Part shown: piece by piece, positions 8,230 to 16,528 of the stretch
How the letters are laid out: every line of letters begins with the position of its first letter
Position numbering within the stretch: position 1 is the first letter of the stretch
Source: a candidate division TA06 bacterium
GTDB lineage: Bacteria > Hydrothermota > DG-26 > E44-bin18
Direction of reading: 5' to 3'
NCBI GenBank assembly: GCA_004376575.1
Contig: SOJN01000070.1
Location: forward strand, 21,775 to 85,774
Length of the DNA: 64,000 nt
Translations under genes and position numbers: made by a program
The notes under the pieces: generated by a model
Database searches by the model: none
Told to the model about the DNA's origin: nothing
What the model saw: only the letters and a program-made list of their open reading frames with translations

Positions 8230-8547
8230 ATGAAAAACCTTTCAGATACATTCCGGATTCTAGGTGTAGAAGCGAGGCTGAAGATAGTCACTTTGCTTCT
8301 GAAGTCTTCGCCACTCTGTGTGAGCGCGATCACTGAGCAGCTCCAGATCTCTCAATCAGCAGTCTCACAGCATCTCCGTGTCTTGAAGATGGCCGGGTGG
8401 GTGAAAGCTGAGAAGATAGGGTACTGGGTGCACTATTCGCTCAAAAGAAAGAAACTCGAGGAGTTGCGGAGGGCTGTGGAGAAGCTGGTAGCCCAGAGGG
8501 GCCAGAAGTCCTGCCGGAGCAGCAGCAAAGCAAAGTGCAGAAAGTAG
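8230..8547 (+). CDS. ArsR-family winged-helix repressor
   Basis: 105 aa. Classic ArsR fold: RILGVEARLKIVTLLLKS, then the recognition helix region ISQSAVSQHLRVLKMAGWV and a wing (GYWVHYSL). The usual metalloid site ELCVC is absent; only one Cys (PLCVS) is in that helix, but the C-terminal tail carries two (SCRSSSKAKC). Ligand is therefore uncertain: it may sense a metal, a metalloid or redox state through tail cysteines. First gene of a set with a Cys-rich mini-protein and an ABC exporter. The dyad at 8198-8217 is its probable binding site. Confidence 0.88.
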   Translation: MKNLSDTFRILGVEARLKIVTLLLKSSPLCVSAITEQLQISQSAVSQHLRVLKMAGWVKAEKIGYWVHYSLKRKKLEELRRAVEKLVAQRGQKSCRSSSKAKCRK

Positions 8548-8563
8548 AAAGGAGGGTGAAAAG

Positions 8564-8695
8564 ATGTCTGGAGGCAAGTCTGAATGCAAGAAGCCAGAAA
8601 AGCTCAAAGGTAAGCCGGAAGAGTGCACACCTGAGCAGATAAAAGAATGCCACGGGGAAGAGGCAAAACATCCCTGTGTTGAGGAGAAAGAATAG
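8564..8695 (+). CDS. 43-residue Cys/His-rich mini-protein
   Basis: Small ORF behind a strong SD (GGAGGG, 7 bases before the ATG). The product is highly charged (Lys/Glu) with four Cys (8, 21, 29, 38) and two His (30, 36); the core is CTPEQIKECHG...HPC. No signal peptide or membrane segment. Conserved spacing of Cys/His pairs suggests metal or metalloid binding, possibly as a chaperone or buffer for the exporter encoded next. I have the impression that similar CTPEQIKxCHG mini-proteins occur beside arsR genes in other anaerobes but cannot verify it here. The reading frame and SD are clear; the function is inferred. Confidence 0.7.
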   Translation: MSGGKSECKKPEKLKGKPEECTPEQIKECHGEEAKHPCVEEKE

Positions 8696-8710
8696 CCTTG
8701 CGGGAGTAGC

Positions 8711-9670
8711 TTGGTGGAAGTACCGATTGAGGCGCGGCAACTGACGAGACGATTTAACGACCTGGTTGCGGTTGACGAGGTCAACTTCGGGGTGCGCAGG
8801 GGGGAGGTCTTCGGGTTTCTCGGCCCAAATGGCGCGGGGAAAACAACGACGGTACGCATGCTCACCGGTGTGCTTGAACCAACGGCAGGCACTGCCATGG
8901 TTGATGGTTACGATGTCCGCCGTCATCCTGTTACTGCTAGAAAAAGAATGGCCAGCGTGCCGGAGGATGCGAATATATATGTTGACCTCACAGTCTGGCA
9001 GAACATCATGCTTACAGCTGCGTTCTATCGGATACCCCGGCGGACTGGCGAAGAAAACGCCGCTGAGCTGCTGCGCGCCTTCGGCCTCTATGAGCGCAAG
9101 AACGAGAAGGGCTATGAGCTCTCAAAGGGCCTGAAGCGACGGCTGATGCTGTGTATGGCCCTCGTGAGCAATCCTGCTATTCTCTTCCTGGATGAGCCCA
9201 CCGGTGGACTTGATGTGGTCAGCGCCAGGATGGTTCGCGAAGAGATACGCAAGATGAGTAAGCAGGGGCTGACGGTATTCCTGACCACACACAACATAGC
9301 TGAAGCAGAGCAGCTTTGCTCACGTGTGGCCATAATCAACAATGGAAGGATCGTGGCCATTGATACGCCTGAGGCTCTCAAGGCAAAGATCGCGGAAACA
9401 TGTGCAGTTGAGCTCAAATTCGAAGGTTCCAGCTTGAGAGAAGAGGAGATCCAGGCAGTGGAGCAGGTCAGGGAGGTTAGAAAGACAGAATCAGGATATT
9501 TAATCTATACGAGATCTCCGGGCAGAGTAGCCCAGCGGCTGGGTTGTCTTGCCTCCGAGAAAGGCCTCCATATAAGGAGCATAAACACTTTGGGGCCTGA
9601 CCTGGAGGAGGTCTTTGTGCAGATGACGGGTTCAGATACCAAGGATGCCAAAAGTGGTGGTGATGCATGA
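8711..9670 (+). CDS. ABC transporter ATP-binding protein (ABC-2 type)
   Basis: 319 aa, DrrA/CcmA-like ATPase. Walker A is GPNGAGKTTT, the signature region LSKGLKRRLML is slightly degenerate, Walker B is ILFLDEPTGGLD, and the switch His is in LTTHNIAEAE. A C-terminal extension of about 90 residues resembles that of drug/lipid exporters. The start is probably TTG at 8711 (GGGAG 4 bases upstream) or GTG at 8714. It overlaps the permease gene by an ATGA. With the upstream ArsR regulator and Cys-rich peptide it likely powers export of a toxic ion or compound; substrate unknown. Confidence 0.9.
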   Translation: MVEVPIEARQLTRRFNDLVAVDEVNFGVRRGEVFGFLGPNGAGKTTTVRMLTGVLEPTAGTAMVDGYDVRRHPVTARKRMASVPEDANIYVDLTVWQNIMLTAAFYRIPRRTGEENAAELLRAFGLYERKNEKGYELSKGLKRRLMLCMALVSNPAILFLDEPTGGLDVVSARMVREEIRKMSKQGLTVFLTTHNIAEAEQLCSRVAIINNGRIVAIDTPEALKAKIAETCAVELKFEGSSLREEEIQAVEQVREVRKTESGYLIYTRSPGRVAQRLGCLASEKGLHIRSINTLGPDLEEVFVQMTGSDTKDAKSGGDA

Positions 9671-10431
9671 TTGAGCGGTCAAAGGCTGGCCCCACTCACA
9701 CGCTGAGAGTAGCATTGGTGGTGGCAAAGAAGGACGCACTCATATACTACTTCAAGGCACCGGTGGTCATCTTTGGCATACTGTTCCCACTTTTCTTCTT
9801 TCTTGCTTTTGCCATCGGCAGGCCGATGAGCCAGAGTTCCATTGCTCCCAGCATGATAGCTATGGCTGTCTTTTTCACCGCCTCTGCGATTGGACCGCTT
9901 GTTACACCATGGGAGCGGTCAGCGAAGACTTACGAGAGGCTTCTTTCCTGTCCGCTGTCAGTTTTCTCTATTGTTCTTGGCGATGTTATAGCAGGGTTTG
10001 CCTTTGGTTTGACTCTGACTGCCGTACCCCTGATAATAGTGATTTTTTTCACAAGTGCTCGGGTCGCACACTGGAATCTCCTCCTGCCTGGGCTCCTGCT
10101 ATCCTCTTTTTGCTTTGCAGCGCTTGGTACTCTGCTGTCTTCTCCTTCGGCTAGGGCTCCCTCTAAGATTATGATGCTCTCTAGCCTTGTCAGAATCCCT
10201 CTTATCTTCATCAGCGGGATCTTTGTGCCCCTTTCGGCTATGCCCTCATGGAGTCGGTTGCTCTCTCCCCTTTCCCCACTTTCTTATTGTGCTGATGTAG
10301 TGCGGTTCAGTTTTGGGGAAGGGCCTTTCTTCCCAATATGGCTCAGTTACCTGATGTTGGCAGGGTTTTCTGGTGTCTTCCTTGCTATTGCTCGTCATTT
10401 CCATCGGAGGGCCAAAGCCACCGGCCTTTAG
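9667..10431 (+). CDS. ABC-2 type transporter permease
   Basis: 254 aa with about six hydrophobic segments. The loop RIPLIFISGIFVPLSAMPSW and the following PLSYCADVVRF are characteristic of ABC-2 (DrrB-like) permeases. The ATGA overlap with the ATPase gene marks it as the partner subunit; two of each would assemble the exporter. It ends the operon, followed by a gene-free spacer. Confidence 0.88.
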   Translation: MIERSKAGPTHTLRVALVVAKKDALIYYFKAPVVIFGILFPLFFFLAFAIGRPMSQSSIAPSMIAMAVFFTASAIGPLVTPWERSAKTYERLLSCPLSVFSIVLGDVIAGFAFGLTLTAVPLIIVIFFTSARVAHWNLLLPGLLLSSFCFAALGTLLSSPSARAPSKIMMLSSLVRIPLIFISGIFVPLSAMPSWSRLLSPLSPLSYCADVVRFSFGEGPFFPIWLSYLMLAGFSGVFLAIARHFHRRAKATGL

Positions 10432-10707
10432 GCCGTGGTATTAGGCACCTACTTGGAACCCGAAAATAGAAGATAGGAAATCGAAAACGAAATCAATAAC
10501 GGCAAGATTAACGCAGACAGCGATGATCCTATGACAAAGCCATAAATAAAGAATCTTGTGGTAATCTGTGGTTCCAGAATTCAACTTTCAAGCTTTGACC
10601 CCAATTCCCTATTGACAAATACGGGGAACTGCTGCATCATACGCTTTCTGACTCCCGACGGCTCCCGTTCCAAAACAACCATAACCTGTATTGGAAGAGG
10701 TTTTGCA
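10432..10707. other. Spacer with possible promoter and repeat fragment
   Basis: No gene. A fragment of the AATCTTGTGGTAATCTGTGG repeat lies at about 10551-10574. A candidate promoter is TTGACA at 10612-10617, 17 bases, CATCAT at 10635-10640 (weak -10), driving the gene at 10708. Confidence 0.4.
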
Positions 10708-12102
10708 ATGCTCAAACTTCTTGCCAAAGTAAAAAAGACGAGAAGACTCGATAGCTTCAGGGGCGAGGATGGTCTGCTCCGGTCCAGAGTGCACTGCTAT
10801 GTGGCCATAAGATCAGCGGCCCGGAGCACAATGAAGCTGCCCAAGGGTCTCAAGGGAAAATCCGTTCGAGTCCTGAGGACTTATATCCATCCCTGGGAGA
10901 TAAAGCCTGGCGACTTGATCGTCCTTGATACGAACGAGTCACGAGCTGCTGTCAAAAAGCACGTGAGAACGAGTGTGGGTAAGAGAGCTGAGGTCGGGTT
11001 TGGGTCTAAGAACGTGACTGTTGGCGACTTCAACTCTGATGGATTGAAGGAGTATGCCATCGAGAATGCATTCTTGCGTTCCATCATATCCCCGGACTAT
11101 GGGGCAAGAATACTGGAGCTGTGGAACCTGGGTACGGACAAGAATGAACTCTATGGCGGAAACAGCTATGAGCCAGGAGGCTACATAGAGATAGGTGGCG
11201 TGGAAGAGAGTCTATCCCGGATTGGGAGCCCCGGGGATCTCTGGAATGCTTCCTACAAGAAGAGGGATGTTGCCGGTTCTGACCTGGGATTTGAACACAA
11301 TCTGAAGAAGAAAGAGGGACTGAAGGAGGTGAAGTCTTTCTTCGTCTTGCCCGATGCCCCTGTGTTCTGTCAACTCTCGACTTTTGAATACAAGCCAAAG
11401 AAACCGAAGAAGAAGAAGGGGAAGATTCCAGAGACGGAATTGGAGTACGTGCCCAGGATTTTCTTTGCAATCGGTGGGAAGGCTGATCACACGAACCTTT
11501 TCTTCATTCCGACCGATGAGCGATTGGTGAGGTCGAGATACAACGCCTTTCCCTGGTGGACGAGATGGGGCGGAGGCATATGGTTATGGAAGAAGATGTG
11601 GCACGCAGTAAAGCCGGGTTTTGTTCTTCTGGGCAATGAAATGACCAACGAATGTATGGCTGTCTTTGTAAACCCAAAGGAGTTGAGCTACGTCTGGGTT
11701 GGGAATGACAGGTGGACCCCCAGGCTTTTTCTTGCTCATCATCCAAGGAAGATGAAAGCGAAGAGGAGCGTAGATTATGGGTTAGCCTTTTCCTTGGGTG
11801 TCGGTTATGACGTCACCAAGAACTCTTTGCTAATGCTTTCGAAAGGCAGGAAGGTAAAAGGAGGAATACCTTACGCGGTCATATACAGGAGCCTGTTTAA
11901 AGCTGGGCCGCGAAGAGCAGTGTTTACGTTTGACGGTGAAATAAAAACTGTCGAGTTGAAGAAGGAGCGCATGAAAGGCGCGGGAAACATCTACTACTCG
12001 TCCCTTCTTTTGGAAGCCGAACCGGGAATGGTGAGTGTGGAGATCAAGACAAGCAAAGAGCGTCTTAGAGCATCCTGGAGGAAAAATGAGACCACTGTTT
12101 GA
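10708..12102 (+). CDS. Mutarotase-like hypothetical protein
   Basis: 464 aa, no confident name. The stretch ISPDYGARILELWNLGTDKNE resembles the strand-turn of galactose-mutarotase-like sugar-binding proteins (YGGRI...W..G...), and FNSDGLKEYAIEN resembles a preceding acidic-loop strand; a carbohydrate-binding beta-sandwich is a plausible fold. No signal peptide on this start. The frame opens at 10558, but the ATG at 10708 has GGAAGAGG 8 bases before it, and the upstream 50 codons read like spacer. The last 17 bases overlap the ligase gene, so the two are translationally coupled. Function not assigned. Confidence 0.6.
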   Translation: MLKLLAKVKKTRRLDSFRGEDGLLRSRVHCYVAIRSAARSTMKLPKGLKGKSVRVLRTYIHPWEIKPGDLIVLDTNESRAAVKKHVRTSVGKRAEVGFGSKNVTVGDFNSDGLKEYAIENAFLRSIISPDYGARILELWNLGTDKNELYGGNSYEPGGYIEIGGVEESLSRIGSPGDLWNASYKKRDVAGSDLGFEHNLKKKEGLKEVKSFFVLPDAPVFCQLSTFEYKPKKPKKKKGKIPETELEYVPRIFFAIGGKADHTNLFFIPTDERLVRSRYNAFPWWTRWGGGIWLWKKMWHAVKPGFVLLGNEMTNECMAVFVNPKELSYVWVGNDRWTPRLFLAHHPRKMKAKRSVDYGLAFSLGVGYDVTKNSLLMLSKGRKVKGGIPYAVIYRSLFKAGPRRAVFTFDGEIKTVELKKERMKGAGNIYYSSLLLEAEPGMVSVEIKTSKERLRASWRKNETTV

Positions 12103-13306
12103 TCCACTGACAATGGGCTACGACTGGGAGATGGCCGTCCTTAAGGAGGCGATGGAATCTGCTGGCGATGATGAGATAATAAGACTCTCAGACAGGATTA
12201 GAAATGCTCTTCCATGGTCAAGGGTTGGCGTTGACCTGGACCTCCTTGAGGCCAGACTGGGGACAGTCAAAAGGTGGGAGGAGCTGGTAGAGAAGAATAC
12301 CGAATACATGGAAGTTGCGCGAAGGCTTGCCGCTAAGAAGAAGTACATTGTTCTTCCCATTGGTGCTCGTCCTACTGAGGAGATGCCAATCGGCTCACAC
12401 ATACATGTTGGAACGTGCACTGAGTTTGCCAGGGCAATGGCGCTCAAGAACAGGATGTTCCGCTTTGTACCTGTTTTCGTGGCAATAGCGGCGAACAGTC
12501 CGGTATATCGTTTCAGATCTGGTGAGTATAAAAGCTACAGAATATTCACGAATGCCGAGTGGTGTTCGAGACCACAACAGGCGTTCCATCCCAGGTTTAG
12601 CAGAGGAAGCTGGGGTGAGGACACAACTGTGAAGGCATGGTGGAATAACACTATTGAATTGAGGTGCTGTGACAGCGCATCTGATGTGAACTTGATGTGC
12701 GAACTGACCGTACTTGCGGCAGGGGTGATGCATGCGCTCTCAAACAACCTGTACGTTGAAGCTATTGAATGCGATGGTGAGGACTTCTACTGGTCTGCGA
12801 TAAACAGGTGGAAGGCGGCCAAGTATGGACTACAGGCAAAACTCACGTGGGATGGACAAGAGAAGCCTGTCTCAGAGATAGCAAGGTCAATGATTGACAT
12901 CGCCGAAGAGGGGATGTCAATTCTTGGCGCAAAAAAGTCTGACCTGATTCTCATCCGGAAGATGCTTAAAAAAAGGCAGACTCAAGCTGACTTCCTGATT
13001 GCCCTGCAGAAGTCAGACCCTAATCCTGACAGGCTTCTTAGAGCCATTGCCAATGTTTACGAGAAGGACCATGATGCATTCAAGAAGTATCTGGATATGG
13101 CACCAACGCTGCCTGCGCTCAAGCCTCTGAGCATGGAGGAGTTCTTGCTTTCGAAGATAACAAAAGAGGTACCCGCGTTTCAGCTTGCTATACACACTCC
13201 TCTTGTTCCCTATGATTTCGACAGACTAATAGAAAAACTGGAGGATGAAGGAAAGATAAGGGTGGAGAAGGATGAGATATGGGGAAGGACGATGACCAGG
13301 CTGTAG
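12086..13306 (+). CDS. GCS2-type carboxylate-amine ligase
   Basis: 406 aa, glutamate-cysteine ligase type 2 (YbdK/EgtA-like) superfamily, which joins a carboxylate to an amine with ATP. Visible family features: WSRVGVDLDLLEARLGTV near residue 45 (normally GxExE at the metal site), GSHIHVGTCTEF, AIAANSPVYRFRSGEYKSYR, and NTIELRCCDSASD. The ATG at 12086 follows GGAGG by 4 bases; the open frame continues upstream only inside the preceding gene. The substrate cannot be told: canonical GshA activity would require more of the glutamate site than I can confirm. Partner with the mutarotase-like protein is implied by overlap. Confidence 0.8.
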   Translation: MRPLFDPLTMGYDWEMAVLKEAMESAGDDEIIRLSDRIRNALPWSRVGVDLDLLEARLGTVKRWEELVEKNTEYMEVARRLAAKKKYIVLPIGARPTEEMPIGSHIHVGTCTEFARAMALKNRMFRFVPVFVAIAANSPVYRFRSGEYKSYRIFTNAEWCSRPQQAFHPRFSRGSWGEDTTVKAWWNNTIELRCCDSASDVNLMCELTVLAAGVMHALSNNLYVEAIECDGEDFYWSAINRWKAAKYGLQAKLTWDGQEKPVSEIARSMIDIAEEGMSILGAKKSDLILIRKMLKKRQTQADFLIALQKSDPNPDRLLRAIANVYEKDHDAFKKYLDMAPTLPALKPLSMEEFLLSKITKEVPAFQLAIHTPLVPYDFDRLIEKLEDEGKIRVEKDEIWGRTMTRL

Positions 13307-13321
13307 TCGCGCAGGACCAGA

Positions 13322-13470
13322 AAAGCCCCAAACTCCAAATCACAAATTCCAAGCTCGAAACAATAACCTAAATCCCAAATAACGGGCGGTTCTAGTTTGG
13401 AGCTTGAGATTTGGTTATTGGAATTTGTTTGTGGTTTGGAATTTGGTGGTTGGGATCTGTTTTAAGTTTG
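13322..13470. repeat. Long imperfect palindrome, CCAAATCTCAAGCTCC family, copy A
   Basis: Left arm reads CAAATCACAAATTCCAAGCTC..., right arm GAGCTTGAGATTTGG...GGAATTTG, joined through CGGGCGGTT. Bases 13381-13419 are the reverse complement of 17643-17681 with one mismatch. It could fold into a long hairpin. No coding content. Confidence 0.8.
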
Positions 13471-13496
13471 TGATTTGTTTGTAATGGTGAATTGTC

Positions 13497-13524
13497 TTGA
13501 CTTGGCGTGTTGTGGTCATATAAT
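13497..13524 (+). promoter_or_regulatory. Promoter of the subtilase gene
   Basis: TTGACT at 13497-13502, 16-base spacer, perfect TATAAT at 13519-13524; predicted leader of about 27 bases with AAGGAGG before the ATG at 13558. Confidence 0.8.
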
Positions 13525-13557
13525 GGGTTGCGATTTCACGTTCAAGGAGGCGTCAGA

Positions 13558-16470
13558 ATGTCGAAAAGCAAGTTACTGGTGGTATTTTTTGTTTCTATTG
13601 TTCTCCTGTCAATAGGTACGGTTTGGGGAGTCAGTAGGGCGGGCCATATGGGTAAGATTGATCCCGTCCTGAAAGAGAAACTGGCACGCATGGGTCCGAA
13701 TTCTACTGTGCTCGTCTGGGTGATGTTCAAGGATAAGGGTGAAGGTGGTGCCTCGCTTTCAAGGGCGACTGAACTTGCTGAGCGCTACTTGAGTCCAGAC
13801 ACCTACAGAAGAAGAAGAGCGGCACTCAAGCGCGGTCGGGTCGTGCTCTATGATGACCTTCCTCTGTATGAAGATTACATTCGTGGAATAGAGGACAGGG
13901 GCGGTCGGCTCAGAGCGATGTCGAGATGGCTCAATGCGGCAAGTTTCGTCATACCGGCCGGGCAGGTGGAGAAGGCCTCAAATCTGGAATATGTGAAAGA
14001 CATCAGAGAGGTTGCCCTTTTCAAGAGTAGAGAGTACAGGAAAACCGTGTCCAGGAATGCACTTGGAGATGGGAAAAAGCGGAATGTGAAGCTGGTCGAT
14101 TATGGTCCTTCTTATGAGCAGCTGAACATCATAAACGTGACGAAGGTTCACGATGAATTGGGTTTTTTTGGAGAAGGGGCTAACATAGGCATTCTTGACA
14201 CAGGGTTCAGAACTTCGATTAAGGCTATAGAGCACGTCAATGTGCAGGCTGAGCACGACTTTCTTGGCGGTGACCAGATTCCATTCTACAGATCTTCTGG
14301 GCTGGGCAGCTGGGGCTCCGTTGGGACGGTTAGCCAGCGGGTCAAGCTACTGGAGAACCTGGCGATGACTGTTGATGCTAGCGATACGATACACGCATTC
14401 TGGGAGGGAGATACGATAAGGTTCACAGACGCAAGTGCCCGCGACATCTGGTACTCCAGAAGCAGCGATGGAGGTGTCACATGGGGTACGGTAGGCAACA
14501 TATCTGCGAGCGCGGGACTCTCCAGAAGGCCCTCTGTTGTCGCATCTGACACAGTTTACCTTTTCTGGGAAGATGGGCTCGACACACTGCTGAATCTAGA
14601 TGGAGACCAGGACATATTCATGGTGAAATGGTTCAATAATTCTGTTATTGACCGGAGAAACATATCGAACGACCTGACATGGTCTACATGGCCTTCCGCC
14701 TTCATCGTTCCAGGCTTCCCGGATAGGATTGACCTCGCATGGGTTGATAATGATTCGACCATAATGTACGCGAACTCGTCCAACTGGTCTAATACGTCCA
14801 ATGTGTCCGGGACGACTGGACGGGTGTCACCCGCATCAATTGGAGTTGATGATTCAGGTTATATTCACATAGTCTGGTCAACTGAGCCAGATGGGGAGTT
14901 GATCCATGCAAGGTCCACAGACGGTGGGTCCAATTTCTCCTCTAATACCGTCCCGTCCAGTGGTTCGGAGGATCCGGTTCTTGTTGTCTCAGATTCCATT
15001 CTTCACCTTTTCTTCAGTGACTTCCCCAGCGCAGCCGTCGGTCAAGTCGTTTATATGCGTTCCACAGACCACGGTGCGAACTGGACTGGCACTTCTGTAA
15101 TCTCTGGAGACCTTTCCCCATTTCTTGGTCGGGTGAGCGCCTCAGCCTCTGGCTCGAGAGTCGTCTGCGCATGGGAAAACAACAGAGTTATATATGTCAG
15201 GCGTTCAACAGATGACGGCCAGACCTGGGGAGTGACCGACTCTGTTGACCTTTCTTTCAGTTACGACCCCGTGGTTTACTCTTCAGGTCCTTGGGATTAT
15301 CTTACCTTCAAGAGAAGAGGAGATGACAATACTGATTGGGAGCCAGGTCAGGATGGCGACAGACAGCACTGGCACGGGACTGAGATGCTCTCCATAATGG
15401 GAGGTTTCAAACCAACCCAGTTGTTCGGCCCCGCCTTCAGGGCGAACTTCTTTTTGGCCAAAACAGAGAAGTACGTGAACATCAAGGGGTATCCTCACTT
15501 CTATGAGAAGCCCTGTGAGGAGGACACGTGGATCGAGGGTCTGGAGTGGCTGGAGGCCCAGGGTGTGGACATAGTTTCCAGCAGCCTCGGCTACCCCGAT
15601 CTCTACGAGTACTACAAGAGAGATGGAAAGACTGCTCTGGTAAGCCAGGCTGCGTACAAAGCATACAAGCTGGGAGTTCTGGTGGTGAGTGCCATAGGTA
15701 ACGCCGCGAAGGATGATACTCTTGAGGCTGGTTCCCTCTATCCCCCTTCAGATGCAGATTCAATTGTTTCTGTGGGCGGCGTACTCCCGGACAGAAGGTG
15801 GCTTGGCCCTTATGAAGAGGGATACAGTTTCTACAGCTCCAAGGGTCCCTCTGCAGATGGAAGGAGAAAACCTGAGGTTGTGGCGCCGATTGAAGTCTAC
15901 ATGGTCAATCCGGCATACTCGGATTCTTTCTGGTACGGCGTCGGTACCTCTGGGGCAACCGCTCTGGTGGCAGGTGTGGCAGGGCTTCTTATTGAAGCAC
16001 ACCCCTCGTGGCGCGGTAGTCCAGAGAAGTTGCGCGATTGCTTGATGAACACTGCGACCATGCATAGCTCACCCAATGACACAATGGGATGGGGAATCGT
16101 GGACGCCTACAAGGCTATCAATTGTGAAGCCATTGAAGAGACTGAACCATTCAGACCAGACTCTCTTGGAAGGACTTTTCCGAACCCTGTTAGGGGAGAC
16201 AGAGGATATGTGACCATAACCTTTCATATCAGGAACCAGTCCATTCCGAGAATTCGCGTCTACACTATGTCCGGAGAGCTGGTTAGGAAGTGGGAAAAGG
16301 AGGACCTGGAAGGCCTGCTTAATGTTTCTTTTCCGATTTTGCCCGGGCGATATAAGATTGACTGGAATCTGAAAAACGAAGCCGGCAACGAAGTGGCAAG
16401 CGGGATTTACCTCGTCACCTTGCAGGGTTTCGCAACTACCAGCGCGAGAAAACTCGCGATAGTCCGTTAG
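13558..16470 (+). CDS. Secreted subtilisin-like protease with inserted Asp-box repeats and FlgD-like C-terminal domain
   Basis: 970 aa. Order: signal peptide (1-30), propeptide-like region, S8 peptidase with Asp214 (GILDTGF), His606 (HWHGTE) and Ser798 (GTSGATALVAG), oxyanion Asn in SAIGNAA, then a C-terminal beta domain (RTFPNPV...RVYTMSGELVRKW...ASGIYLVTL) of the FlgD/type IX sorting type. Between Asp214 and His606, normally 30-60 residues apart, about 330 residues are inserted that carry at least four sialidase-type Asp boxes (SSDGGVTW, STDGGSNF, STDHGANW, STDDGQTW), predicting a beta-propeller inside the protease. ATG at 13558 has AAGGAGG 6 bases upstream; the open frame upstream is not signal-like. 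Terminated by a hairpin at 16499. Confidence 0.92.
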   Translation: MSKSKLLVVFFVSIVLLSIGTVWGVSRAGHMGKIDPVLKEKLARMGPNSTVLVWVMFKDKGEGGASLSRATELAERYLSPDTYRRRRAALKRGRVVLYDDLPLYEDYIRGIEDRGGRLRAMSRWLNAASFVIPAGQVEKASNLEYVKDIREVALFKSREYRKTVSRNALGDGKKRNVKLVDYGPSYEQLNIINVTKVHDELGFFGEGANIGILDTGFRTSIKAIEHVNVQAEHDFLGGDQIPFYRSSGLGSWGSVGTVSQRVKLLENLAMTVDASDTIHAFWEGDTIRFTDASARDIWYSRSSDGGVTWGTVGNISASAGLSRRPSVVASDTVYLFWEDGLDTLLNLDGDQDIFMVKWFNNSVIDRRNISNDLTWSTWPSAFIVPGFPDRIDLAWVDNDSTIMYANSSNWSNTSNVSGTTGRVSPASIGVDDSGYIHIVWSTEPDGELIHARSTDGGSNFSSNTVPSSGSEDPVLVVSDSILHLFFSDFPSAAVGQVVYMRSTDHGANWTGTSVISGDLSPFLGRVSASASGSRVVCAWENNRVIYVRRSTDDGQTWGVTDSVDLSFSYDPVVYSSGPWDYLTFKRRGDDNTDWEPGQDGDRQHWHGTEMLSIMGGFKPTQLFGPAFRANFFLAKTEKYVNIKGYPHFYEKPCEEDTWIEGLEWLEAQGVDIVSSSLGYPDLYEYYKRDGKTALVSQAAYKAYKLGVLVVSAIGNAAKDDTLEAGSLYPPSDADSIVSVGGVLPDRRWLGPYEEGYSFYSSKGPSADGRRKPEVVAPIEVYMVNPAYSDSFWYGVGTSGATALVAGVAGLLIEAHPSWRGSPEKLRDCLMNTATMHSSPNDTMGWGIVDAYKAINCEAIEETEPFRPDSLGRTFPNPVRGDRGYVTITFHIRNQSIPRIRVYTMSGELVRKWEKEDLEGLLNVSFPILPGRYKIDWNLKNEAGNEVASGIYLVTLQGFATTSARKLAIVR

Positions 16471-16498
16471 TAGCTTTCGAGAAGAAAACGATCCTTCC

Positions 16499-16524
16499 GG
16501 GGAGGACCCATACTCCCCATTTTT
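16499..16524 (+). terminator. Terminator after the subtilase gene
   Basis: GGGGAG (16499-16504), 8-base loop, CTCCCC (16513-16518), then ATTTTT. It ends only 4 bases before the next start codon. Confidence 0.7.
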
Positions 16525-16528
16525 GCCC

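Noticed and set aside
7780..8233. Open frames of 130-144 codons after the HEPN gene
   Set aside because: They run through three interspersed palindromic repeats, lack an SD and show no protein-like pattern.
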